Origin: Micrococcales bacterium KH10 | GTDB taxonomy: Bacteria; Actinomycetota; Actinomycetes; Actinomycetales; Cellulomonadaceae | Direction: 5' to 3' | NCBI GenBank assembly: GCA_900188465.1 | Contig: FZPE01000003.1 | Span: 186,001-250,000 of the forward strand | DNA length: 64,000 nt | Shown here: positions 1-8,952 of the stretch, one piece after another | How the letters are laid out: each line of letters opens with the position of its first letter | Position numbering within the stretch: the first letter of the stretch is position 1 | Made by a program: the position numbers and the translations under genes | The notes under the pieces: model-generated | Databases searched by the model: none | What the model saw: the letters and a program-made list of their open reading frames with translations, nothing else | Told to the model about the DNA's origin: nothing

Positions 1-359
1 AATTCCAACGCTTCCTCGGTGGTGTGCTGGCGCGCACCGATGGCGATGACGTTGGCGTCATTGTGCTGGCGCGCGAGCTTTGCGGTCTCAACGCTCCAAG
101 CCAAACCTGCGCGTACTCCGATAACCTTGTTGGCCGCGATCTGCTCCCCGTTGCCGGAACCACCGATGACGATGCCGAGGCTGCCGGGTTCGGCGACCAC
201 TGCCTTGCCTGCCGCGAAGCAGAACTCCGGGTAGTCATCATCGATATCGAAGGTGAGGGCTCCATGGTCGACAACATCGTGGCCATCGTCCGTCAACGCA
301 GCGCGCAGCGCTTCCTTGAGTTCAAATCCGGCATGGTCAGTGGCAATGTGAACGCGCAT
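1..359 (-). CDS. rpiB: Ribose-5-phosphate isomerase B (C-terminus cut by window edge)
   Basis: Interconverts ribose 5-phosphate and ribulose 5-phosphate in the cytosolic pentose phosphate pathway. The frame is open from ATG at 359 to the first base of the window, about 119 residues of a protein normally near 150-160. It begins MRVHIATDHAGFELK, the RpiB/LacAB N-terminus with the active-site Asp-His, and continues with a GGSGNGEQIAANK phosphate-binding stretch and NDANVIAIGARQ, all diagnostic of the family. The C-terminal helix lies outside the window. A hairpin separates it from the RTX gene upstream, so it probably has its own transcript. Identification is firm; only the 3' end is unseen. Confidence 0.93.
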   Translation of the reverse strand, partial: MRVHIATDHAGFELKEALRAALTDDGHDVVDHGALTFDIDDDYPEFCFAAGKAVVAEPGSLGIVIGGSGNGEQIAANKVIGVRAGLAWSVETAKLARQHNDANVIAIGARQHTTEEALE

Positions 360-390
360 AAGCACTATTTTGCCCTAAAGACAGCAACAG

Positions 391-428
391 GTCGCCGCGT
401 CCACGTGATGAGATGTGGACGCGGCGAC
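391..428 (-). terminator. Hairpin between RTX gene and rpiB
   Basis: A perfect 14-bp inverted repeat (391-404 with 415-428) around a 10-base loop lies downstream of the RTX gene stop and 32 bases upstream of the rpiB start. It is GC-rich and most simply a terminator for the RTX transcript, though no clear T-run follows in the minus direction. A role in the rpiB leader cannot be excluded. Confidence 0.55.
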
Positions 429-490
429 CCAGAGTGCTAGTTCCGATGCAGTTCAGCCGCGATTCGTGAGGCTATGAACTGCTCCGGAGA

Positions 491-1498
491 TCAGCTGGTT
501 GGCTGCTCGTTCTGGTAGATCTCGTCCTTGCCAGCGCCGCCGATCAAGATGTCGCGGCCAGTACCGCCCTCGATGAAGTCGTTACCGGGGCCACCATGGA
601 TCCAGTCGGCTCCCTTACCGCCGTAAAGGATGTCGTGCCCCTTGTTGCCCCAGATCTTGTCGGGGCCGCTACCTCCGTCAATGGTGTCGTTTCCGGGACC
701 ACCACGGATGATGTCTGCACCCTTGCCACCGTAGATGGTGTCATCGCCTTGACCGCCGCGGATGTCATCCTTGCCGGCACCGCCGTAGATGGTGTCGTCT
801 CCCTTGTTGCCGCGGATCGTGTCGTCACCCGTCTGGCCACGGAGCACATCATTGCCTGGACCACCACGGATAATGTCATCGCCCTTGCCGCCGCGGATCT
901 CGTCGTCGCCCTTGTTGCCGCGGAGGTTGTCGTTACCCGGGCCACCGTGGATGAAGTCATCATCGGGACCACCGCGAATGATGTCATCGCCATCTTCACC
1001 GTAGATCCGGTCTTTTCCTGCACCACCGCGGATGTTGTCATCACCAGCACCACCGTAGATGGTGTCATCGCCGTCGTCTCCGTTGATGATGTCGTTGCCA
1101 TCTTCACCGTAGATGGTGTCGTTGCCAGCGCCTCCGGAAATGGTGTCATTACCGGCGCCGCCGAAAATGGTGTCGTCCCCGTCACCGCCGTTGATGATGT
1201 CATCGCCCGCGCCGCCACAGATCGTGTCGTTACCGCCAAGACCGTTGATGGTGACGTTGGTGCCAAGTGCCACGATGACGTCGTCGCCTTCGGTGCCGTT
1301 GATGACGGTCTCATCTTCAGCGCCCACGATGGTTGCCTCGAGACCGTTACAGAGATGTACTACCGGTTCTTCAGCTGGGGGGTCGGTCGGCGCGTCATCC
1401 GCAAGGGCAGGCATCGCCCCGGCAACAGCCACAGCACCGCCTGCAAGCAGTGTCCCAAAAGTCATCTTCCAATGTTTCGTACTCATTCGCTTCGACAT
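491..1498 (-). CDS. Secreted RTX calcium-binding repeat protein
   Basis: Predicted exported protein of 335 residues made almost entirely of glycine/aspartate-rich nonapeptides (GGxGxDxIx). Residues 1-33 form a Sec signal peptide ending ALA-DD. A short segment with CNGLEATIVG follows, then roughly 28 RTX repeats from about residue 70 to 330. Each pair of repeats is expected to bind Ca2+ in a parallel beta-roll. No catalytic domain and no sortase motif are seen. The ATG at 1498 is preferred over an upstream in-frame codon at 1531 because GAGGA lies about 8 bases before it. Classical RTX proteins leave by type I secretion with a C-terminal signal; here a Sec signal is used. A second protein of the same design lies at 3873-4505. 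Function (Ca-dependent surface matrix, adhesion) is inferred. Confidence 0.85.
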   Translation of the reverse strand: MSKRMSTKHWKMTFGTLLAGGAVAVAGAMPALADDAPTDPPAEEPVVHLCNGLEATIVGAEDETVINGTEGDDVIVALGTNVTINGLGGNDTICGGAGDDIINGGDGDDTIFGGAGNDTISGGAGNDTIYGEDGNDIINGDDGDDTIYGGAGDDNIRGGAGKDRIYGEDGDDIIRGGPDDDFIHGGPGNDNLRGNKGDDEIRGGKGDDIIRGGPGNDVLRGQTGDDTIRGNKGDDTIYGGAGKDDIRGGQGDDTIYGGKGADIIRGGPGNDTIDGGSGPDKIWGNKGHDILYGGKGADWIHGGPGNDFIEGGTGRDILIGGAGKDEIYQNEQPTS

Positions 1499-1710
1499 GT
1501 GTATTCCTCGTTTCGTAGCCTTCAGTGGCACTTGCCACGCTAACGAGACTCGCGTCGCGTTGCACGACGAACCATGGCGATGTCACTGAGTCTTCACATC
1601 AACCACACATTCGGCCATTCATGGCCAGAATTGGGTCACTGCAGACCACGCGTCATCCCATCTATGCCCACCATCATGGCGTTGTCAGCCCTCACACGTA
1701 GGCTAGACAT

Positions 1711-3732
1711 ATGAGCATCTCCGAACCTGGCCAGGCGACCCTTCCCTCGGGAATCGCGCTTGACGCACTCGATCCCACTATCCGCCCGCAAGACGACCTC
1801 TTTCGTCATGTCAATGGCCGGTGGCTTGCAGCACACACCATCCCTGCCGACCGTGCAGTTGATGGAGCCTTTCGCGAACTAGCCGATCAGGCCGAAGTTC
1901 ATGTGCGTGAGATCGTCGAGGCGTGTTCGAACCGTACTCAGGACGAGGCAAGGACGAGTGATAACTTCGGGCCTATCAGCACAGCGATCGGCGCGCTCTA
2001 CGACAGTTTCATGGACGAGGAGAACCTCGAGTCCTTGCGATACAAGCCGCTAGAGGCCGACCTCGCAGCGATAGCCGCAACAGCAAACCATGATGAATTG
2101 CTGACCTGGCTAGGACGTACGCAACGTGCTGGCGGACCGACATTGGCGGCCATCTACATTGACACTGATCGAGTAGAGCCAGACCGCTATGTCGCGTTCC
2201 TCTCTCAAGCCGGCATCGGACTCCCAGACGAGGCGTACTACCGCGAGGAGCAGCATGCCGAAGTGCTGAAGGAATACGAGCACTTCATCGGTCGCGTGCT
2301 GGAGCACGCCCAGATCACGGACGATCCGCTTGATGCCGCTGGGCGTATTGTCTCGCTGGAAAAAGAGATTGCTGCTGGACACTGGGATGCCGTCAAAGAC
2401 CGTGACGCCCAGGCGACCTATAACCGGATGTCGCTGACGGAACTGGTCGAGAACTCTGCCGGTCTCGATTGGGGCATGTGGGCTGCCGCAGTGGGTATTC
2501 CTTCCGCCGCTCACGAAATGCTGATCGTGCGCGAGCCCGACTACTTCGCCTCAGTCGCACAAGTGTGGCAGAACCGAGATCTGTCGGATTGGAAACTGTG
2601 GGCGACCTTCCACCTACTACGTAAATTCGCCCCGTATCTACACAGCGCGGCTGTCGAAGAGAACTTCGCGTTCTATGGCACAACCCTGACCGGTGCCCAA
2701 GAGCTGCGGGACCGCTGGAAGCGAGGGGTCTCGCTCGTCGAGGGCGCGCTCGGTGAAGCCATCGGGCAGATCTATGTGACACGGCACTTCCCTGCTGACC
2801 ACAAAGCGCGCATGGTGGAACTCGTCAATAACCTGACTGAGGCCTACCGCCAGTCAATCTCGTCTCTGGAATGGATGGGTGAGGACACTCGGCGCAAGGC
2901 CTTGGACAAGCTCGAGAGCTTCACGCCCAAGATCGGTTATCCCGACGTGTGGCGAGACTACTCCGGGCTGGAGCTGACCGATAACGACTTGGTCGGCAAC
3001 GTAAAACGCTCCAACGAGTTCGACCATGCGTACGAGTTCGCGAAGATCGGCTCACCGATCAACCGCGACGAGTGGTTCATGACCCCGCAAACCGTCAACG
3101 CCTACTACAACCCTGGAATGAACGAAATCGTGTTCCCGGCAGCGATTCTGCAGCCGCCGTTCTTCAACGCGTCAGCGGACGATGCAGTGAATTACGGGGG
3201 CATCGGTGCCGTAATCGGGCATGAGATCGGACACGGTTTCGATGATCAAGGTTCGCGCTATGACGGTCAGGGCAGGCTGATCGACTGGTGGACCAGTCAG
3301 GATCGCGAAGAGTTCGAGCGTCGAACCTCGGCTCTGATCGAGCAGTACGACCGCTATGTTCCGGCACAACTCGGTGAGGACGGACTGCACGTCAATGGCG
3401 CCTTGACCATCGGTGAAAACATTGGCGATCTGGGCGGGCTGGCGATCGCACTGCGCGCTTACGAGATTTCTCTGGGTGCCCCGCTGGATCAAGCGCCGGT
3501 CATCGATGGGCTGACCGGAGTGCAGCGAGTGTTCTTGTCATGGGCACAGGTGTGGCAGAGCAAAATCCGCGATGAAGCGCTGATCCAGCGGATGAGCGTT
3601 GACCCGCATTCACCTAACGAGTTCCGGTGTAACGGCATCGTGCGCAACATTGACGCCTTCTACCAGGCATTCGACGTCACCGAATCTGACGCCCTCTATC
3701 TGGCGCCTGAACAGCGCGTCACGATCTGGTAG
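1711..3732 (+). CDS. pepO: M13 family zinc metalloendopeptidase (PepO/neprilysin type)
   Basis: Cleaves oligopeptides. The 673-residue protein has the M13 signature: zinc-binding HEIGH near residue 504, the third-ligand motif GENIGDLGG near 569, and the substrate-binding VNAYYNP upstream. Length fits bacterial PepO (about 630-680). No signal peptide or N-terminal membrane anchor is seen, unlike eukaryotic neprilysins, so a cytosolic peptide-recycling role is likely, although the neighbours on both sides are exported RTX proteins. Start ATG at 1711, with weak GTAGG ten bases upstream. A strong hairpin follows the stop. Confidence 0.93.
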   Translation: MSISEPGQATLPSGIALDALDPTIRPQDDLFRHVNGRWLAAHTIPADRAVDGAFRELADQAEVHVREIVEACSNRTQDEARTSDNFGPISTAIGALYDSFMDEENLESLRYKPLEADLAAIAATANHDELLTWLGRTQRAGGPTLAAIYIDTDRVEPDRYVAFLSQAGIGLPDEAYYREEQHAEVLKEYEHFIGRVLEHAQITDDPLDAAGRIVSLEKEIAAGHWDAVKDRDAQATYNRMSLTELVENSAGLDWGMWAAAVGIPSAAHEMLIVREPDYFASVAQVWQNRDLSDWKLWATFHLLRKFAPYLHSAAVEENFAFYGTTLTGAQELRDRWKRGVSLVEGALGEAIGQIYVTRHFPADHKARMVELVNNLTEAYRQSISSLEWMGEDTRRKALDKLESFTPKIGYPDVWRDYSGLELTDNDLVGNVKRSNEFDHAYEFAKIGSPINRDEWFMTPQTVNAYYNPGMNEIVFPAAILQPPFFNASADDAVNYGGIGAVIGHEIGHGFDDQGSRYDGQGRLIDWWTSQDREEFERRTSALIEQYDRYVPAQLGEDGLHVNGALTIGENIGDLGGLAIALRAYEISLGAPLDQAPVIDGLTGVQRVFLSWAQVWQSKIRDEALIQRMSVDPHSPNEFRCNGIVRNIDAFYQAFDVTESDALYLAPEQRVTIW

Positions 3733-3788
3733 TTCATCACTCGGCGCGATCGGCCTCGGTATGACTCGACAGGTCCGATCAACAATAT

Positions 3789-3830
3789 GCCGGTGGCATC
3801 ACTCCAACATTCTGGAGTGGTGCCACCGGC
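3789..3830. terminator. Bidirectional hairpin terminator between M13 peptidase and second RTX gene
   Basis: An 18-bp stem (3789-3806 with 3813-3830; one T-G pair) closes a six-base loop. It sits between two convergent genes and can serve both. No long T-run is present. Confidence 0.75.
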
Positions 3831-3872
3831 GTCGTTATGTTCCAGATCAAATGACCCGGTCAGCATGGAGCA

Positions 3873-4505
3873 TCAGTCGTCGTAGTCGTAGAACTCGCCC
3901 TGCGTGACGCGGTCACGGCCCGGTCCGCCTTTTAGCTCGTCCTTGCCGCGCCCGCCTTCGATACGGTCGTTGCCGCGACCACCCTTGATGACATCACGGC
4001 CGCTACCACCCTCGAGACGGTCATTGCCCCGCCCGCCGAAGATCTTGTCGTGACCGCTGTCCCCATCGATCTCATCGTTCCCGGACCCACCGCGGATCAC
4101 ATCGTTTCCAGAATCCCCGGAGATCTCATCATGCCCAGAACCGCCGAAGATCTTGTCGTGGCCACTGTCCCCGTCAATCTCATCGTTCCCGGAACCACCG
4201 TAGATGCGATCGTTGCCCGATCCGCCTTCAATCTCATCGTGGCCAGCGCCACCGCAGATGATGTCGTTTCCACCCCGGCCATCGATCTCGTCGTTCCCGC
4301 CCAGCGCGACGATCACGTCATCACCGTTGGTGCCGACTATCTCGTCGGCGCCCTGAGTGCCAACGATCGTCGCTACCTTGCCACCGCAGCTGTAACCCGG
4401 AGCCGCGGAGGAAGCTGGCGCAAACGCAGCGTATCCACCTAGAAGCAGCAGGCCCGCAGCAGTCGCAGCGGATAGCCCTCGCAAGTTCCTTCTTGTCGAT
4501 CCCAT
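3873..4505 (-). CDS. Second secreted RTX calcium-binding repeat protein
   Basis: A 210-residue exported protein: signal peptide of about 34 residues ending ASSA-AP, then the same entry segment as the RTX protein at 491-1498 (ATIVGTQGADEIVG), then about 17 nonapeptide repeats. The middle repeats alternate GGSGxDEI and GDSGHDKIFGG and are nearly identical at DNA level, pointing to recent internal duplication. The ORF can be opened further upstream, but ATG at 4505 gives a clean signal peptide and has AAAGGG upstream. Ca2+ binding is expected from the repeats; biological role unknown. The two paralogues flank the M13 peptidase and point away from it. Confidence 0.83.
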   Translation of the reverse strand: MGSTRRNLRGLSAATAAGLLLLGGYAAFAPASSAAPGYSCGGKVATIVGTQGADEIVGTNGDDVIVALGGNDEIDGRGGNDIICGGAGHDEIEGGSGNDRIYGGSGNDEIDGDSGHDKIFGGSGHDEISGDSGNDVIRGGSGNDEIDGDSGHDKIFGGRGNDRLEGGSGRDVIKGGRGNDRIEGGRGKDELKGGPGRDRVTQGEFYDYDD

Positions 4506-4646
4506 GATCTGCCCTTTCACTTGTCCGTTGACCGCCCAGAGGTTGTCTTGAAGCGCGCCAAAGCGCCATGAAAAGCAGTCAACCTGGGCCAGATGAGCCG
4601 AAGATGACTCCCACATGAGGAACTTCTCATGCAGCCACCGCATTCA

Positions 4647-5264
4647 CTAGTCGAAGATCGGCCCTTGTGTCCGCGTGCGTTTCAACTCGAAGAAGCCGGG
4701 AGTTTGTGCCACCAGGACACAGCCGTCCCACAACTTCCCGGCCGCCTCGCCCTTGGGAGCGGGCGTCACGACGGGGCCGAAGAATGCGGTGCCGTTGAAC
4801 GCGACAACAGGTGTCCCCACGTCTTCGCCGACGAGTGAGATACCTTCCTGATGCGAAGCGCGCAGCGTGTCGTCCCATTTATCTGTCGACGCCGCCTCGA
4901 TGAGTTCCGTCGGCAACCCCGCCTCGGCCAACGCCTCGACTAGGACCTGCTCGTAGTCCTTGCGATCACCCGGGTGCAGGCGGGTGCCGATAGCGTCGTA
5001 CAGCGGCTTGACTATGTCGTCACCGTGAAGCTGCTGTGCGGCAATCACGACTCGGACTGGACCCCAGGCTTTAGCCATCAGTGCCGCGTAGTCCTCCGGG
5101 AGGTCTCGGCCATCGTTCAACACCGCAAGCGACATCACATGCCAGCGCACCGAGACATCGCGGACCTGTTCGACTTCTTCCATCCACCGCGATGTCATCC
5201 ATGCCCAAGGGCACAGCGGATCGAACCAGAAGTCAGCCACGTTATTTTCGGATTCATTTGCCAT
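4647..5264 (-). CDS. DsbA-fold protein related to mycothiol-dependent nitroreductase Rv2466c, monothiol active site
   Basis: 205 residues closely resembling M. tuberculosis Rv2466c throughout (ADFWFDPLCPWAW, HVMSLAVLN, AWGPVRV, VGEDVGTP, AFFGPV, FFELKRTRT). The family is thioredoxin-fold and uses mycothiol to reduce substrates such as nitro compounds. The active site here is CPWA: Cys18 is kept but the second cysteine of CPWC is alanine. A monothiol mechanism, with mycothiol resolving the intermediate, is therefore expected. Cytosolic, no signal peptide. It stands alone, convergent with the small RTX gene and divergent from pepN. Family assignment is firm; substrate is not known. Confidence 0.82.
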   Translation of the reverse strand: MANESENNVADFWFDPLCPWAWMTSRWMEEVEQVRDVSVRWHVMSLAVLNDGRDLPEDYAALMAKAWGPVRVVIAAQQLHGDDIVKPLYDAIGTRLHPGDRKDYEQVLVEALAEAGLPTELIEAASTDKWDDTLRASHQEGISLVGEDVGTPVVAFNGTAFFGPVVTPAPKGEAAGKLWDGCVLVAQTPGFFELKRTRTQGPIFD

Positions 5265-5405
5265 GTTTCGAGCCTAGCGTGCGATCTGGAAAACAACATT
5301 CCGGTCAAATCAGAGAAATTGAGTTCGTTACTTTGCGTGGGACGTGGAAAGATTGATTGACGGAACCAAACCGGTCACCTTTCTCGCTGCACATCAAGGA
5401 GCGCT

Positions 5406-7976
5406 ATGCCTGGGGAGAACCTCACCCGCGTCGAAGCAACGGAACGCGCAAGCATCGTCAACGTTGACTCATATGACATTTCACTTGACCTCACCCAAGG
5501 TGAGGTTACCTTCCGGTCAACGACGATCATCCAGTTCACGGCGCAGGCGGGCGCTAGCACCTTCCTAGATTTGGTCGCCCCGACGGTCCGTGAGATTGAG
5601 CTCAACGGCCAGTCTCTCGACCCGGCGCGGGTTTTCACGGACTCTCGCATCGCACTATCCGACTTGGCCGAGAACAACACGGTTCGAGTCGTGGCCGACT
5701 GCGCCTACATGAATACCGGTGAGGGATTACACCGTTTTGTCGACCCGGTCGATAACGAGGTTTATCTCTACAGCCAATTCGAGGTCCCCGATGCGCGGCG
5801 CATGTATGCAACCTTTGAACAGCCCGACTTGAAAGCCGTTTTCAAGTTCACAGTCACGGCTCCCGCCAACTGGCAGGTCGTGTCGAACTCGCCGACGCCG
5901 GAGCCTGTCATCGCCGCTGACGGTGTGAACGCCACCTGGTCATTCGCACCGACGCCGCGTATCTCCACCTATATCACCGCCCTGGTGGCTGGCCCCTATC
6001 ACGTCGTTCGTTCCGAACTGACCAGCAGCGACGGCCGCACCATTGCGCTGGGTGTGTTCTGCCGAGAATCGCTGGCCGAGCACCTCGATGCGGATTACAT
6101 CGTCGAGACCACCCGACGCGGTTTCGAGTTCTTCGAATCGAAGTTCGACGTTCCCTACCCGTTTGAGAAATACGACCAGTTATTCGTTCCCGAATACAAC
6201 ATGGGTGCTATGGAAAACGCTGGCTGCGTCACATTCACGGAGAGCTACGTCTTCCGCTCCAACGTCACCGATGCCATCCGCGAGCGCCGCGTGGTCACCA
6301 TCCTGCACGAACTCGCCCACATGTGGTTCGGCGATCTCGTCACCATGAAGTGGTGGAATGACCTGTGGCTCAATGAGTCCTTCGCAGAGTGGGCCTCGAC
6401 CCTGGCCACTGCGGAAGCAACCGAATGGCACGATGCCTGGACCACTTTCGCCTCCATGGAGAAGGCCTGGGCGTACCGCCAGGACCAGTTGCCATCCACT
6501 CACCCGATCGTCGCTGCGATCAATGACCTTGACGACGTACAGGTGAACTTCGATGGCATCACCTACGCCAAGGGTGGCTCCGTCCTGAAGCAACTGGCCG
6601 CCTGGGTTGGTTTGAACGAATTTCTCACCGGCGTATCCGCCTACTTCAAGAAGCACGCCTGGTCGAATACTGAGTTGCCTGATCTATTGACCGAACTTGA
6701 GAAGGCCTCGGGACGAGATCTGACTCGCTGGTCTGAATTGTGGCTGGAAACTGCCGGAGTCAACACATTGCGCCCGCTCGTCGTCACCGACTCATCCGGT
6801 GTCATCACATCGTTCGCGATTGAGCAGAGTGCACCCGAAGACTATCCGACGTTGCGCCCGCACCGCGTTGCCATCGGCTTCTATGCGCTGACTCCGGACG
6901 CTACGACCGGACTGCCGCAGATGAGCCGGGTGCATCGCGTTGAGGTCGACGTCGACGGGCCGCGGACCGAGATCGCGGAACTCGTCGGGGTTCCTCGTCC
7001 GCATTTGATCTTGGTCAACGACGAGGATCTTGCGTACGCCAAGATCCGTCTCGATGACGAGTCCTGGACCGCCGCATTGGCGCATCTCAGCGAGGTGAAC
7101 GACGCGTTGGCGCGTGCTCTGATCTGGGGTGCCGCATGGGATGCGACCCGCGATGGTGAGTTCCCGGCAAGCAAGTTCGTCGAGTTGATCCTCGCCAACG
7201 TTGCGATCGAAGATCAGTCGACCACGTTGCGTACCGTCCTGAGCCAGTTGACGACAACCGCCCGGGTCTATGTGGCACCGCAGCGTCGGGCAGAAACCTT
7301 GCGCCGTATCGGTGACCGGATGTGGGATTTGGCCACACGTGCGGCCGCTGGCAGTGACCAGCAACTGCAGTTCGTCAAGACTTTTGCCGCGGTTGCGAGC
7401 ACCGAAGAACACGCAGCACATCTGCGCGGTCTACTCGACGGAACCACTGTGGTTGACGGGCTTCAGGTCGACACCGATCTGAAGTGGGAACTGCTCGATG
7501 GCCTCGTCCGGGGTGATGCTGCCTCCAGCGATGAGATCGACCTCATGCTCGCTTCGGACGATACGGCCAATGGGCGTCAGGCCGCTGCGCGAGCCCGGGC
7601 CACTGTCCCCAGCGCTGATGCCAAGAAGGCAACCTTTGAGGCGATTGTCGCCGATGAGCAAGCCCCCAACGCAATCATCCGACACACCGCAGCGGGCCTG
7701 ACCCATGTGAATGACCCGGCGTTGCTGGAAACGCTAATCGAGCCGTACTACGCGGCATTGACGCGAATCTGGCAGGAACGCTCCTTCCACATCGCGGATG
7801 AGTTGATTGAGGGACTCTTCCCTGCAACAGTGGCAAATGAGCAGTTGCTCTCCGCTGCGACCGCATGGCTGTCTGGGCACCAGGACGCCCCTGCGGCGTT
7901 GCGCCGTTACGTTCTGGAGCAGAAGGCGACAACGGAACGGGCGCTTCGCGCACAAGAAACCGACTCCGCTTCGTAA
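5406..7976 (+). CDS. pepN: Aminopeptidase N (M1 family)
   Basis: Removes N-terminal residues from peptides in the cytosol. The 856-residue protein has the exopeptidase motif GAMEN near residue 267 and the zinc site HELAHMWFGD near 301, followed by NESFAEW supplying the third ligand. N-terminal beta-sandwich, catalytic thermolysin-like domain and C-terminal helical ERAP1-like domain are all present at the length usual for actinobacterial PepN (about 850). ATG at 5406 is preceded by AAGGAG at good spacing. No signal peptide. Confidence 0.96.
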   Translation: MPGENLTRVEATERASIVNVDSYDISLDLTQGEVTFRSTTIIQFTAQAGASTFLDLVAPTVREIELNGQSLDPARVFTDSRIALSDLAENNTVRVVADCAYMNTGEGLHRFVDPVDNEVYLYSQFEVPDARRMYATFEQPDLKAVFKFTVTAPANWQVVSNSPTPEPVIAADGVNATWSFAPTPRISTYITALVAGPYHVVRSELTSSDGRTIALGVFCRESLAEHLDADYIVETTRRGFEFFESKFDVPYPFEKYDQLFVPEYNMGAMENAGCVTFTESYVFRSNVTDAIRERRVVTILHELAHMWFGDLVTMKWWNDLWLNESFAEWASTLATAEATEWHDAWTTFASMEKAWAYRQDQLPSTHPIVAAINDLDDVQVNFDGITYAKGGSVLKQLAAWVGLNEFLTGVSAYFKKHAWSNTELPDLLTELEKASGRDLTRWSELWLETAGVNTLRPLVVTDSSGVITSFAIEQSAPEDYPTLRPHRVAIGFYALTPDATTGLPQMSRVHRVEVDVDGPRTEIAELVGVPRPHLILVNDEDLAYAKIRLDDESWTAALAHLSEVNDALARALIWGAAWDATRDGEFPASKFVELILANVAIEDQSTTLRTVLSQLTTTARVYVAPQRRAETLRRIGDRMWDLATRAAAGSDQQLQFVKTFAAVASTEEHAAHLRGLLDGTTVVDGLQVDTDLKWELLDGLVRGDAASSDEIDLMLASDDTANGRQAAARARATVPSADAKKATFEAIVADEQAPNAIIRHTAAGLTHVNDPALLETLIEPYYAALTRIWQERSFHIADELIEGLFPATVANEQLLSAATAWLSGHQDAPAALRRYVLEQKATTERALRAQETDSAS

Positions 7977-8039
7977 AGTCACACCAAACTGAATACCGAT
8001 ATCGACGTAGCGCATCCGATACAAATTGAGGAGCTTTCT

Positions 8040-8864
8040 ATGACCGTGCCACAGATCTCGTTATCTGAAACCGTCCAGATCCCGCAGATAGGTTTCGGGG
8101 TTTTCCAGGTACCCGACGATGAAACAGCAGCGGCGGTCAGTGCTGCGCTTGAGTCGGGTTACCGGCACATCGACACAGCTGCGATCTACCGTAACGAGCA
8201 TGGTGTCGGCGAGGGTCTCAAACAATCCGGCGTCGCACGTGAGGATGTTTTCATCACCTCCAAATTGTGGCCGGACGACTTCGCTGCAACGGACGTGCGT
8301 CCTGCGCTCGAAAAGAGTCTCGGGCTGCTCGGAACCGACTACCTGGACCTCTACTTGCTGCACTGGCCAGCCCCGAGTCGCGGCACCTATGTCGGCGCGT
8401 GGCAAGAAGTCCTCAAGGCTCGTGAAGAAGGTCTGGTTCGTGAGGTCGGCGTGTCGAACTTCACCCCGGAACTGTTGGACGATCTGATCGAGAAGACCGG
8501 TGTCACCCCTGTGATCAACCAGGTGAAGGTCGATCCAGTGCTGCAACAGCGTGGTTTGCGCGCTTACCATGACGAGCACGGCATCGTCACCGAAGCGTAT
8601 TCGCCACTCGCACAGGGCGCGGTTCTCGATTCAGCTCCCATCACCACTATTGCGCAACGGCTGAGTGTCACACCCGCGCAAGTTGTGTTGCGGTGGCACC
8701 TGCAGCACGGAACGGTGATCATTCCGAAATCCGTGACACCGGCTCGCATCAAGTCGAACCTGGATTTGATGTCATTCGAGCTATCGGCGGATGACATGGC
8801 TGCGATTGACGCTATGGACTCGGGCACGTCCGTATGGCAGGAACCGCTGAGCTTCCTGAGCTGA
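8040..8864 (+). CDS. Aldo/keto reductase (2,5-diketo-D-gluconate reductase type)
   Basis: NADPH-dependent carbonyl reductase of 274 residues, the standard length of bacterial AKR5-like enzymes. The tetrad is visible: Asp and Tyr in YRHIDTAAIYRNE, Lys in TSKLW, His in LLHWP. The NADPH-binding C-terminus IIPKSVTPARI is intact. The start has GAGGAGCT seven bases upstream. It follows pepN by about 60 bases and may share its transcript. The physiological substrate cannot be read from sequence; several DkgA-like enzymes reduce methylglyoxal. Confidence 0.92.
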   Translation: MTVPQISLSETVQIPQIGFGVFQVPDDETAAAVSAALESGYRHIDTAAIYRNEHGVGEGLKQSGVAREDVFITSKLWPDDFAATDVRPALEKSLGLLGTDYLDLYLLHWPAPSRGTYVGAWQEVLKAREEGLVREVGVSNFTPELLDDLIEKTGVTPVINQVKVDPVLQQRGLRAYHDEHGIVTEAYSPLAQGAVLDSAPITTIAQRLSVTPAQVVLRWHLQHGTVIIPKSVTPARIKSNLDLMSFELSADDMAAIDAMDSGTSVWQEPLSFLS

Positions 8865-8872
8865 CGAGGCAG

Positions 8873-8935
8873 TCTCGATACGCTCTCGCACCCGCTACCG
8901 GACCAGTCAGTGCTGCTTTGCTACTCGACTGACGA
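8873..8935. repeat. Degenerate interspersed element (GTCTCGATACGCTC...CTACTCGAC type)
   Basis: The gap between convergent aldo/keto reductase and malQ holds GTCTCGATACGCTC at its left and GCTACTCGAC at its right. I recall this pair of half-sites as a dispersed palindromic repeat in Micrococcales genomes, where the centre is GC-rich. Here the centre has diverged. Function, if any, may be termination. Confidence 0.4.
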
Positions 8936-8952
8936 GTGGCCGCGGGTCGTGC

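Noticed and set aside
600-1240. Regular 27-base periodic repeats, considered as a CRISPR array
   Set aside because: The period is nine codons in frame with RTX repeats, no constant repeat/variable spacer structure and no cas genes.
596-1543. Long plus-strand ORF of 315 codons opposite the RTX gene
   Set aside because: The repetitive RTX codons leave several antisense frames open; the translation is low-complexity Val/Thr/Ala with no start signal, while the minus frame has a signal peptide and RTX motifs.
4050-4442. Plus-strand ORF opposite the second RTX gene
   Set aside because: Same effect of antisense reading through GGxGxD repeats.
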